A stretch of DNA of 64,000 nucleotides, taken from assembly GCA_947627905.1 (NCBI GenBank), contig CANQXX010000006.1, positions 1 to 64,000 of the forward strand, written 5' to 3'. Shown in pieces: positions 1 through 6,489 of this stretch (positions are counted from its first letter, which is position 1; every line of letters begins with the position of its first letter). A model generated the notes under the pieces. That model ran no database searches. It was given only the letters and a program-made list of their open reading frames with translations, and was not told the origin of the DNA. The DNA comes from an uncultured Clostridia bacterium (lineage in GTDB: Bacteria > Bacillota > Clostridia > Oscillospirales > Ruminococcaceae). The position numbers and the translations under genes were made by a program.

Positions 1-167
1 TGAATTGAAGCCGCTTTAGTGGCTTCAAGAGGGGGCTGCCCTGCGATAGAGGGCGCCCCCTTGGCACTAACGAATTATTATAGTTTAAGCCTTGCCAAAC
101 AGCCCAGTGAGCTGTTTGGCAACACAGATAAATAAATTTGCGCTTCCCCGCAAATTATCATTTATAT
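1..167. repeat. Modular MITE-like intergenic repeat, left part cut by window edge
   Basis: Three hairpin-forming modules follow one another: a GAAGCC/GGCTTC hairpin with a GGGGGC/GCCCCC stem, a CCAAACAGC/GCTGTTTGG hairpin, and the terminal motif CCCCGCAAATTATCATTTAT. Nearly the same order recurs at 49535-49701, and the second hairpin module recurs inverted at 46150-46225. The element ends 14 bp before the promoter of the lysine riboswitch. No coding frame is credible. Confidence 0.85.
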
Positions 168-180
168 TTGAAAAAAGCTA

Positions 181-209
181 TTGACAAATTCCATGCAAAT
201 GGATATAAT
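181..209 (+). promoter_or_regulatory. Sigma-A promoter of the asd leader
   Basis: TTGACA at 181-186 and TATAAT at 204-209 are separated by 17 bp, a perfect consensus housekeeping promoter. It lies 13 bp before the lysine riboswitch. Confidence 0.85.
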
Positions 210-221
210 ATTTATATACCC

Positions 222-385
222 GATAGAGGCGCAGTAAAGATAAGTACCGTCCCAAAGGCTGCCAAGCCGCTCGTATGGTCCGGAAAAGGCAATACTGCCG
301 AAGGAAAACATCCGGCAAATGTTTCCCTGATCTCACGCCGAACAGGTCTGGGATTGTCATCATTCTTATATGATGGAGTGCTATC
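222..385 (+). ncRNA. Lysine riboswitch (L-box)
   Basis: The leader has the L-box signatures in order: GATAGAGGCGC at 222-232 with AGTA soon after, GGAAAAGGC followed by GCCGAAGG in the middle, CTGGGATTGTC, and GGAGTGCTATCG at the 3' end. P1 forms from GATAG (222-226) and CTATC (381-385). A terminator follows at 424-452 and then asd, the entry enzyme to lysine and diaminopimelate, which is a classic L-box target. Lysine binding is expected to favour termination. Confidence 0.93.
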
Positions 386-423
386 GACATTTAATGTCAG
401 TATTTCTGTTATATAACATGATC

Positions 424-452
424 ATCGGTCGTAAAAAACCGATTTTTTTATT
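424..452 (+). terminator. Riboswitch-controlled intrinsic terminator before asd
   Basis: ATCGGT and ACCGAT form a hairpin followed by a run of seven T. It sits between the lysine riboswitch and the asd ribosome site, so it is the expression platform. Confidence 0.85.
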
Positions 453-473
453 ATCTTAAAAGGAGCAAAAGTT

Positions 474-1556
474 ATGAAAAAATTCAATGTAGGAATTATC
501 GGCGCAACGGGCATGGTGGGACAGAGATTCTCCCTGCTTCTGGAAAATCACCCTTGGTTCAATGTTGTGGCTGTTGCCGCTTCTCCCAGAAGCGCCGGAA
601 AACGCTATGAAGACGCTGTAGGCGCAAAATGGGCTATGACCTCCCCTATCCCGGCAAATATAAAGGATATGATCGTTCTTGACGCTGCTGCTGATATCGA
701 CAAGATCGCCTCTATGGTAGATTTCGTTTTCTGCGCCGTGGATATGAAAAAGGACGAGATCAAAGCTCTTGAAGAACGTTATGCCAAAGCGGAATGTCCT
801 GTCGTTTCCAACAACTCCGCTCACAGAGGAACTCCCGATGTTCCTATGGTAGTTCCCGAAATAAACCCCGAGCATATAGAAATTATAAAGGCACAGCGTG
901 AACGTCTCGGAACAAAGCGCGGTTTTATTGCCGTTAAATCTAACTGCTCGCTGCAAAGCTACGTTCCCGCACTTCACCCGCTCATGGCTGAATTTGGCGT
1001 AGAAAAAGCTCTTGTCTGCACATATCAGGCTATCAGCGGCGCAGGCAAAACTTTCAATACAATGCCTGAAATTATAGACAATGTTATCCCGTATATCGGC
1101 GGTGAAGAAGAAAAATCCGAGCAGGAGCCTCTCAAAATATGGGGTCACATTGAGGGAAACAAGATAGTGAACGCTTCCGAACCGTCAATTACGGCACAGT
1201 GCCTGAGAGTTCCCGTTTCAGACGGTCACACGGCGGCTGTTTTCGCTTCTTTCAAGAAAAAGCCCACCAAGGAACAGATGATCGAAGCATGGAAGAATTT
1301 CAGCGGCGTTCCGCAGGAATTGCAGCTTCCTTCCGCACCGAAGCAGTTCCTGTACTACTTTGAAGAAGATAACCGTCCGCAGGCTAAACTTGACAGAATG
1401 CTTGAAAACGGTATGGCTGTTTCTATAGGACGTCTCCGCGAAGATACCCAGTATGACTACAAATTTGTTTGTCTTTCACACAATACGCTGAGGGGCGCAG
1501 CAGGCGGCGCAGTCCTTATGGCAGAGCTTCTTGCAGCGAAAGGATACTTTGACTGA
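474..1556 (+). CDS. asd: Aspartate-semialdehyde dehydrogenase
   Basis: Reduces aspartyl-4-phosphate with NADPH to aspartate semialdehyde, the branch point to lysine/diaminopimelate, threonine and methionine. At 360 residues it matches the archaeal/fungal-type Asd subfamily. The N-terminal NADP loop GATGMVG is at residues 10-16 and the catalytic Cys158 lies in SNCSLQ. AAAAGGAGC sits just before the ATG. Expression is set by the lysine riboswitch and terminator immediately upstream. Its stop overlaps the start of the following GNAT gene by one base, so the two are translationally coupled. Confidence 0.95.
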   Translation: MKKFNVGIIGATGMVGQRFSLLLENHPWFNVVAVAASPRSAGKRYEDAVGAKWAMTSPIPANIKDMIVLDAAADIDKIASMVDFVFCAVDMKKDEIKALEERYAKAECPVVSNNSAHRGTPDVPMVVPEINPEHIEIIKAQRERLGTKRGFIAVKSNCSLQSYVPALHPLMAEFGVEKALVCTYQAISGAGKTFNTMPEIIDNVIPYIGGEEEKSEQEPLKIWGHIEGNKIVNASEPSITAQCLRVPVSDGHTAAVFASFKKKPTKEQMIEAWKNFSGVPQELQLPSAPKQFLYYFEEDNRPQAKLDRMLENGMAVSIGRLREDTQYDYKFVCLSHNTLRGAAGGAVLMAELLAAKGYFD

Positions 1557-2011
1557 TGAGCATTGTAATTCGTCAGGCTGAGGAAAATGACGTTCCCCGA
1601 ATTGTTGAGCTCACAAAAGAACTTGCAGAATATGAACATCTTTCGGCACTCTGCAATATTACGGCTGAAATGTTCCGCAAACTTATTTTTGAAGAACATT
1701 CGCTGAACGTTCTTTGCGCAGAAAAGGACGGAAAAATCATCGGCATCGCTTCCTATTATTTCTATAAAATTTCCACCTTTTCGGGGAAAAAAGTGCTGTA
1801 TCTTGAAGATCTTTATGTAATTCCCGAAGAACGGGGAAAAGGTATCGGCACACGATTTTTTGCAGAACTCAAAAAAATTGCGGAAAATTCTCAATGCGGA
1901 AAAATAGAATGGAAATGCCTTAAATGGAACGAGCCGTCACTTGCGTTCTATGACAAGCTCGGCGGAAATCGCGATGAAGAATGGGTAACGTTCAATATCA
2001 GCGAATTTTAA
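1556..2011 (+). CDS. GNAT-family N-acetyltransferase
   Basis: A 151-residue cytosolic acyl-CoA-dependent acetyltransferase. The acetyl-CoA-binding loop is seen in LEDLYVIPEERGKGIGTRFF (about residues 83-102), with the R/Q-x-x-G-x-G/A pattern as RGKGIG. The C-terminal WNEPSLAFYDKLGG motif is typical of the diamine/polyamine acetyltransferase-like branch. The ATG overlaps the asd stop, so it is co-expressed under lysine control. The substrate cannot be read from sequence. It converges with the toxin gene on the other strand. Confidence 0.85.
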   Translation: MSIVIRQAEENDVPRIVELTKELAEYEHLSALCNITAEMFRKLIFEEHSLNVLCAEKDGKIIGIASYYFYKISTFSGKKVLYLEDLYVIPEERGKGIGTRFFAELKKIAENSQCGKIEWKCLKWNEPSLAFYDKLGGNRDEEWVTFNISEF

Positions 2012-2012
2012 T

Positions 2013-2042
2013 AATAAAAAACGTCTCCGATGATCGGAGACG
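2013..2042 (-). terminator. Intrinsic terminator of the toxin-antitoxin operon
   Basis: CGTCTCCGA and TCGGAGACG form a 9-bp stem with a 3-base loop. On the minus strand it is followed by a T-run (the A-run at 2013-2021). Confidence 0.8.
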
Positions 2043-2046
2043 CAGG

Positions 2047-2328
2047 TCACATATTAAAAATATCGGAATGTGTTCCGGTGTCGATAAGAGTAAGCGTCAA
2101 GGTCTTGTTTTCAAGCATATACAAAAGCAGCCAATCAGGTGCAATGTGACATCCCCTGAAACCGCTTTGCTTTCCGTGAAGCGCATGATTCCTGTATCTT
2201 TCTTCAAGCTGCTTCCCCTGACGAAGCATATCTACAACATTATCAAGAAGAGAAATATCAAGTCCGCGCTTTATCATCAGCTTATAGCTTTTCTTATAAG
2301 CCGATGTGAATTTAACGGTATACATCAA
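2047..2328 (-). CDS. YafQ/RelE-family mRNA interferase toxin
   Basis: A 93-residue toxin of the RelE/ParE superfamily, YafQ branch. The N-terminus has the FTSAYKKSYKLMIKRG pattern, the middle has the LEERYRNHALHG motif, and the C-terminus has GCHIAPDWLLLYM with a late H(SD)IF end, all typical of YafQ. Such toxins cut mRNA at the ribosome when free of antitoxin. It overlaps the antitoxin gene upstream by 4 bases and has its own terminator downstream. The pair sits between the two halves of the lysine gene set and is transcribed against them. Confidence 0.88.
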   Translation of the reverse strand: MMYTVKFTSAYKKSYKLMIKRGLDISLLDNVVDMLRQGKQLEERYRNHALHGKQSGFRGCHIAPDWLLLYMLENKTLTLTLIDTGTHSDIFNM

Positions 2329-2600
2329 TCGTCAATGAGCGCAGCTTTAAGCTCTTCCATTGTCGTATATCCTTTAACGTCAGGGTCGGCAGATATACGG
2401 CGTGCTTCTTCCATAGCCGCAAGTGTCTTTTCACTGTAAGAGGGTATCTCAACCGCAAATGGCAGTCCGTTATGAAGAATACACTGATGAAGAAACAAAT
2501 TCACCGCACCGGACATATCAAGCCCAAGATCGCTGAAAAGCTCGGACGCTTTCTTCTTAGTTTCTGAATCTATCCTGATCTGAGTAGGAACAGTTGCCAT
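2325..2600 (-). CDS. RelB/DinJ-family antitoxin
   Basis: A 91-residue antitoxin. The N-terminal ribbon-helix-helix region (TQIRIDSETKKKASELFSDL, about residues 6-25) is the DinJ DNA-binding fold, followed by LGLDMSGAVNLFLHQ. The acidic C-terminal half would wrap the toxin. It is expected to repress its own promoter at 2632-2660 together with the toxin. An AGGAGA ribosome site lies just before the start. Confidence 0.88.
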   Translation of the reverse strand: MATVPTQIRIDSETKKKASELFSDLGLDMSGAVNLFLHQCILHNGLPFAVEIPSYSEKTLAAMEEARRISADPDVKGYTTMEELKAALIDD

Positions 2601-2631
2601 AAAGACATCTCCTTTATTGTTTTCTGCTTTT

Positions 2632-2660
2632 ATTATACGTCTTTTGGTTTACAATGTCAA
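2632..2660 (-). promoter_or_regulatory. Promoter of the toxin-antitoxin operon
   Basis: On the minus strand TTGACA (2655-2660) and TATAAT (2632-2637) are 17 bp apart, just upstream of the antitoxin. It lies in the narrow gap shared with the divergent dapA gene. Confidence 0.8.
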
Positions 2661-2707
2661 GCATTTGTAATAAGAAATATTTAGAATTTATGAAAGGAAT
2701 GATAGCT

Positions 2708-3598
2708 ATGAAAAAAACTATTTTTACCGGTGCTGGAGTTGCTATAGTCACTCCTATGAACGCTGACGGGTCAATAAATTATGAAGAATTTGGCAGAATA
2801 ATTGATTTCCAGATCGAAAATCAGACTGACGCCATAATCGTTTGCGGAACTACGGGTGAATCCTCTACTATGACGGATGAGGAACACGTTGAATGTATCC
2901 GCTACTGTGTTGAAAAAGTAAATAAACGCGTTCCCGTTATTGCAGGAACGGGCAGCAACGATACAAGATATGCCGTTGAGCTTTCAAAGGAAGCAGAAAA
3001 GCTGGGCGCAGACGCTTTGCTGTTAGTTACACCGTACTATAACAAAACATCACAGAGAGGACTTACGGCTCATTTCACAGCCATTGCGGACAGCGTTCAT
3101 ATCCCTGCAATACTTTACAATGTTCCCTCCAGAACAGGCGTGAATATTTCCCTTGATACATACAAGGCGCTTTGCAGGCATGAAAATATTGCCGCTGCCA
3201 AAGAAGCAAGCGGAAATATCTCCGCAATTGCAAAAGTTATTGAGGAATGCGGAGAATATATGGACGTTTACAGCGGAAACGACGATCAGATCGTTCCTAT
3301 AATGTCTCTTGGCGGAAAAGGCGTTATCAGCGTTCTTTCAAATGTTATGCCGAAAGAAACTCACATGATAACAAAATACTGCCTTAACAATAATTTTGCG
3401 GAAGCGGCAAAATTGCAGATAAAATATCTGAAACTGGCAAACGATCTTTTCATGGACGTGAACCCGATACCGGTAAAGGAAGCTATGAACCTTATGGGCT
3501 GGAAAGCCGGAGAATGCCGTCTGCCGCTTCTTAAAATGGAAGAAAGCAAGATAGAAAAGCTTGCGGCTACAATGAAAGAATACGGTTTGATAAAATAA
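2708..3598 (+). CDS. dapA: 4-hydroxy-tetrahydrodipicolinate synthase
   Basis: Condenses pyruvate with aspartate semialdehyde, the first committed step of diaminopimelate/lysine synthesis. The 296-residue TIM-barrel shows the GTTGE loop (residues 47-51), catalytic Tyr137 in YNVPSRTG and the Schiff-base Lys165 in AAKEASG. The frame is open 54 bases further up, but the start at 2708 is chosen because GAAAGGA sits 9 bases before it and family members begin near here. dapB follows after 15 bases. No riboswitch is seen directly before this gene, unlike asd. Confidence 0.95.
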   Translation: MKKTIFTGAGVAIVTPMNADGSINYEEFGRIIDFQIENQTDAIIVCGTTGESSTMTDEEHVECIRYCVEKVNKRVPVIAGTGSNDTRYAVELSKEAEKLGADALLLVTPYYNKTSQRGLTAHFTAIADSVHIPAILYNVPSRTGVNISLDTYKALCRHENIAAAKEASGNISAIAKVIEECGEYMDVYSGNDDQIVPIMSLGGKGVISVLSNVMPKETHMITKYCLNNNFAEAAKLQIKYLKLANDLFMDVNPIPVKEAMNLMGWKAGECRLPLLKMEESKIEKLAATMKEYGLIK

Positions 3599-3613
3599 TT
3601 TTTACGGAATGGA

Positions 3614-4378
3614 ATGATGAAAATGGTAAATGTAACTGTATGCGGAGCAAACGGAAAAATGGGAAAAGTTATAGCTTCGGTAATAAAAGACCGCGACGAC
3701 TGCACAATAATCTCAGGCATTGACCTAAACACGACACCTGCGGAGACATTTGCCGTTTACTCAAAGCCGCAGGAGCTCCCTCAGAAGCCGGATGTTATAA
3801 TCGACTACTCTCACCCGTCCTGCCTGAATGATCTGCTTGAATACTGTCTTTCGACCGGAACGGCTGTGGTAATTGCCACAACAGGCTATAACGAAGAGCA
3901 GATAGCTTCAATAAAAAAAGCGGCTGAAGAAATTCCGGTATTTTTTACATTCAATATGTCATTGGGAATAAATCTGCTTTGCAAGCTCGCAAAAACCGCT
4001 GCGGAAGTTCTGGGCGGTCAGTTCGACATCGAGATCGTTGAAAAGCATCACAATCAGAAGATAGACGCTCCCAGCGGCACGGCTATAATGCTTGCAAATG
4101 CTATAAATGAAACTCTTGATAACAGATACAATTACATTTACGACAGACATTCCCAGCGCAAAAAACGCGATAAAAACGAGATAGGACTTCACTCCGTCCG
4201 CGGAGGAACGATCGTCGGCGAGCATGAAATTATTTTTGCCGGACGTGATGAAGTTATAACGCTTTCACACTCTGCGGCTTCAAAGGAAGTTTTTGCAGTC
4301 GGTTCGGTAAATGCAGCAGTTTATCTTTCCGAATGTCCTGCCGGACTTTACGACATGGCTTCACTGCTGAACAGATAA
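3614..4378 (+). CDS. dapB: 4-hydroxy-tetrahydrodipicolinate reductase
   Basis: Reduces the DapA product to tetrahydrodipicolinate with NAD(P)H. The 254 residues include the N-terminal nucleotide loop VCGANGKMGKVI, the VEKHHNQKIDAPSGTA signature containing the catalytic His/Lys region, and the late RGGTIVGEHEI motif, all typical of DapB. The first ATG is given, but ATG at 3623 would also fit the usual short N-terminus. It forms an operon with dapA and ends at a strong bidirectional terminator. Confidence 0.94.
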   Translation: MMKMVNVTVCGANGKMGKVIASVIKDRDDCTIISGIDLNTTPAETFAVYSKPQELPQKPDVIIDYSHPSCLNDLLEYCLSTGTAVVIATTGYNEEQIASIKKAAEEIPVFFTFNMSLGINLLCKLAKTAAEVLGGQFDIEIVEKHHNQKIDAPSGTAIMLANAINETLDNRYNYIYDRHSQRKKRDKNEIGLHSVRGGTIVGEHEIIFAGRDEVITLSHSAASKEVFAVGSVNAAVYLSECPAGLYDMASLLNR

Positions 4379-4393
4379 AAATTATTAATATCA

Positions 4394-4440
4394 AAAATTC
4401 CCCGCTTTCCGTAAAGCACGGAGAGCGGGAAATTTCTTTA
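4394..4440. terminator. Bidirectional terminator between dapB and cotJC
   Basis: A GC-rich inverted repeat built on CCCGCTTTCCGT and ACGGAGAGCGGG lies between two convergent genes, with AT-rich flanks on both sides (TTTCTTTA on plus). Confidence 0.8.
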
Positions 4441-4460
4441 TATCACGAAAATTTAAAATT

Positions 4461-5072
4461 TTATCTTGCCTTGCAGTTGGTGTCAAATTCCGGATTGAAA
4501 GCATAGAAATTCTTTGCGTTCAGATTATCCTGAGCGATCCTCAAGCCTTCACCGAAGCGCTGGAAGTGAACTATCTCTCTTTCACGAAGGAATTTTATCG
4601 GTTCAAGCACGTCTGGATCGTCGGTAAGGCGGATAATGTTGTCATAAGTTGTACGAGCTTTCTGCTCGGCAGCCAGATCTTCCACCAGATCGGTAATAAT
4701 ATCTCCCTTAGACTGAAAATAGGTCGCGGTAAACGGCGTTCCGGAAGCTGCGACCGGATAGATACCTGTGGTATGGTCAACAAAATAGGTATCAAAGCCG
4801 CTTGCCTTTATTTCTTCCGGAGTAAGTCCTTTGGTAAGCTGATAAAGAATTGCAGAAACTATTTCGAGATGCGCAAGTTCCTCGGTGCCGATATCCGTCA
4901 AAAGACCTTTTATCTGCGCATAAGGAGCTGTATATCTCTGATTGAGATAACGCAGCGAAGCCGCAAGTTCACCGTCAGGACCGCCTAATTGGCTGACTAT
5001 TATCTGCGCGAGCTTCGGATTTGGATTTTTTATATTCACGGGAAATTGTAATTTTTTCTCATAAGTCCACAT
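4461..5072 (-). CDS. cotJC: Spore coat protein CotJC (manganese-catalase fold)
   Basis: A 203-residue protein of the CotJC/manganese catalase family. It starts with the hallmark MWTYEKKLQFPVNIKNPNP and carries ferritin-like metal ligands in DIGTEELAHLEI and in ERE.VHFQRFGE. In Bacillus, CotJC is laid down in the spore coat. It is the last gene of cotJABC and starts one base after cotJB. Its presence suggests a sporulating lineage, or one that recently lost the ability. Confidence 0.94.
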   Translation of the reverse strand: MWTYEKKLQFPVNIKNPNPKLAQIIVSQLGGPDGELAASLRYLNQRYTAPYAQIKGLLTDIGTEELAHLEIVSAILYQLTKGLTPEEIKASGFDTYFVDHTTGIYPVAASGTPFTATYFQSKGDIITDLVEDLAAEQKARTTYDNIIRLTDDPDVLEPIKFLREREIVHFQRFGEGLRIAQDNLNAKNFYAFNPEFDTNCKAR

Positions 5073-5073
5073 T

Positions 5074-5325
5074 TCAGTTAGCGCTCCTTTCCCAAGGCCA
5101 TGGGTCGTCTACCCAGTTGAAGCAGTTTCCGCCTTTGAAATCTTTTGCGGTAATGGGTCCGTATTTAGAAGTATAATTTTCATATGCCGAAGCTCTTGCT
5201 TCGTTGTATTTCTGGAACAGCGCAAGAGCGTTTGTATCTGTAGGGTGAGTATCAAGATACAGATTAAGTTCATAAAGATAAAAATCATACATCTGGATAG
5301 CTTTCATAAGATTATTTCCGGACAT
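5074..5325 (-). CDS. cotJB: Spore coat protein CotJB
   Basis: An 83-residue CotJB-type protein with MKAIQMYDFYLYELNLYLDT near the N-terminus, the DTNALALFQKYNEAR helix and the aromatic C-terminal end FNWVDDPWPWE. The start at 5325 is preferred over an upstream in-frame codon because an AGGAGG ribosome site lies 8 bases before it. It overlaps the end of cotJA by 14 bases, as is common in this operon. Confidence 0.9.
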   Translation of the reverse strand: MSGNNLMKAIQMYDFYLYELNLYLDTHPTDTNALALFQKYNEARASAYENYTSKYGPITAKDFKGGNCFNWVDDPWPWERSAN

Positions 5326-5515
5326 TATTGTTTGCCTCCTCACAGGAAAACGGCAGATAAAGGCTCGGAAATATTGTTCCGCGTTCAAATGCCGTATTTT
5401 CTGAATATACCGCTTCCCACTGCTGAAATGGTACATAAGTCATTCCCACCGGAGTTTCTGTGGGGAAAGGCGTTTTATTTTCACTGCCGTAAACAGAATT
5501 GCATTTTAAATACAT
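5312..5515 (-). CDS. cotJA: Spore coat-associated protein CotJA
   Basis: A 67-residue protein with the CotJA core TPVGMTYVPFQQWEAVYS and the late RGTIFPSLYLPF motif. It is the first gene of the cotJABC operon, and AAAGGAGA precedes the start. A mother-cell (SigE-type) promoter would be expected upstream, but no convincing one could be picked out in 5516-5640. Confidence 0.88.
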   Translation of the reverse strand: MYLKCNSVYGSENKTPFPTETPVGMTYVPFQQWEAVYSENTAFERGTIFPSLYLPFSCEEANNNVRK

Positions 5516-5639
5516 AAATTTCTCCTTTCCAAGCTAAGAGCTTTGGTTTATTTTATGCAGATATTTGCTCCGCTGGCACCATTGCAATGTTCTGCACATC
5601 TGCAAATAAGGATATATTTGCGTATTTTTTAATAAAGTC

Positions 5640-5668
5640 TTGACAAAGACGGCTTTTTATGATAAAAT
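5640..5668 (+). promoter_or_regulatory. Promoter of tRNA-Leu
   Basis: TTGACA at 5640-5645 and TAAAAT at 5663-5668 with a 17-bp spacer, 17 bp before the mature tRNA. Confidence 0.75.
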
Positions 5669-5685
5669 AATTAAGTAAAATTTTT

Positions 5686-5772
5686 GCCGATGTGTTGGAA
5701 TAGGCAGACGAGGTGGACTCAAAATCCATTGCCGGAGACGGCGTGCGGGTTCAAGTCCCGCCATCGGCACCA
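5686..5772 (+). tRNA. tRNA-Leu (CAA anticodon)
   Basis: An 87-base class II tRNA. The acceptor arms GCCGATG (5686-5692) and CATCGGC (5762-5768) pair fully, with discriminator A and an encoded CCA at 5770-5772. The anticodon CAA is at 5720-5722 in the loop CTCAAAA. A long variable arm (TGCCGGAGACGGCG) and the T-loop GGTTCAAGTCC are present. A terminator hairpin follows. Confidence 0.96.
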
Positions 5773-5779
5773 AGCTGAG

Positions 5780-5830
5780 CTTGGAGGCGTATATTCTTTG
5801 GAAAGAATGTACAGTCTCCAAGTTTTGTTG
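5780..5830 (+). terminator. Terminator after tRNA-Leu
   Basis: CTTGGAG (5780-5786) pairs with CTCCAAG (5816-5822), with an inner ATTCTTT/AAAGAAT stem, followed by TTTTGTTGTTTC. Confidence 0.75.
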
Positions 5831-5868
5831 TTTCTAAGCAATAAATTCTTTACCTTTTGTCTTGTACT

Positions 5869-5915
5869 GCTCTCAAATCTCGCAGAATTGGGATTTGAGA
5901 GCACTTTTGTTTTTG
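5869..5915 (+). terminator. Second hairpin with T-tract downstream of tRNA-Leu
   Basis: GCTCTCAAATC (5869-5879) and GATTTGAGAGC (5892-5902) make an 11-bp stem followed by TTTTGTTTTTG. It may be a backup terminator or the end of a lost transcript of the element whose integrase remnant follows. Confidence 0.55.
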
Positions 5916-5980
5916 AATTTTTTAGATAATTCCCATTGGAGCAGCACCTTTTATCTAAAAAACATCTAAAAAATCCTGCG

Positions 5981-6214
5981 TTATCCCAGAACGCTTGAAA
6001 TTACGTCCGCTGACACTATTTTGGAGTTGTAGTCAAGATGGCTGTAAAAATTTGCCGTAACGTTGTAGGTGGAATGTCCCAGCCACTCTTGTATCTGCTT
6101 CATTGATATGCCGTTGGCAAGCAAAAGACTGGCGCAGGAATGCCGCAGATCGTGAAAACGCATTTGTTTGAAACCACACTTTTTTATCATGTGCCGAACA
6201 TTTTTTATTTTCAA
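5981..6214 (-). pseudogene. Tyrosine recombinase (phage/ICE integrase), C-terminal remnant
   Basis: Only the last 77 residues of an integrase remain. The catalytic HxxR is present as HDLRH, followed by CASLLLANG, WLGH and the nucleophilic tyrosine in ANFYSHLDY. The N-terminal arm-binding and core-binding domains and the first catalytic Arg are absent; the upstream sequence does not continue the family in any frame and no ribosome site is seen. The fragment lies about 200 bp 3' of tRNA-Leu, a usual integration site, so it is probably the scar of an excised or decayed integrative element. No duplicated tRNA end was found nearby. Confidence 0.85.
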
Positions 6215-6241
6215 AAAAACTGTAAATTTTCAGAAAAGTAA

Positions 6242-6270
6242 TTGACATTTGCTGTTGTATATGTTATACT
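6242..6270 (+). promoter_or_regulatory. Orphan sigma-A promoter
   Basis: TTGACA (6242-6247) and TATACT (6265-6270) are 17 bp apart. No convincing gene lies downstream on this strand, only the structured stretch at 6277-6350. Confidence 0.65.
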
Positions 6271-6276
6271 GTTATC

Positions 6277-6350
6277 AAAGCTGATAAATGTGTTCTCTTC
6301 GGGGAAATCTACCCCTATGGAACGAAGCATTTTATCGGTTTTTTCTTTTT
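6277..6350 (+). ncRNA. Candidate small structured RNA ending in a T-tract
   Basis: The expected transcript folds into nested stems in order: GATAAATG with CATTTTATC, GTTC with GAAC, and GGGG with CCCC around a 7-base loop. It runs into GGTTTTTTCTTTTTT. The strong promoter just upstream and the terminator-like end suggest a free-standing RNA of about 75 nt. I do not recognise it as a known riboswitch or sRNA. A weak ATG frame inside it has no ribosome site. Confidence 0.45.
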
Positions 6351-6440
6351 TACATCTGCTGTTTTTTCAATTGTTCTGCTTTTTTATATTTATAACAAGT
6401 ATTTCCGATCGAACAGCAGTAGGTAAATTTTTTAAAAACA

Positions 6441-6477
6441 AACAAAAAAAGAATGTGAGCATGATATTGCCCACATT
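6441..6477 (-). terminator. Terminator of the lipoprotein gene
   Basis: AATGTGAGC (6452-6460) and GCCCACATT (6469-6477) form a stem. On the minus strand it is followed by a T-rich tract (the A-run at 6441-6451). Confidence 0.75.
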
Positions 6478-6489
6478 TCACAAAGATAA

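Noticed and set aside
1..167. CRISPR array or tRNA-like cluster in the hairpin-rich repeats
   Set aside because: There are no regularly spaced identical repeats with unique spacers, and no tRNA cloverleaf; the blocks are different hairpins that recur elsewhere as mosaics.
138..416. Protein-coding frame across the asd leader
   Set aside because: It overlaps the lysine riboswitch and promoter, which fully explain the sequence.
5516..5640. SigE-type promoter for cotJABC
   Set aside because: Expected from biology, but no stretch matched the mother-cell consensus well enough to place it.
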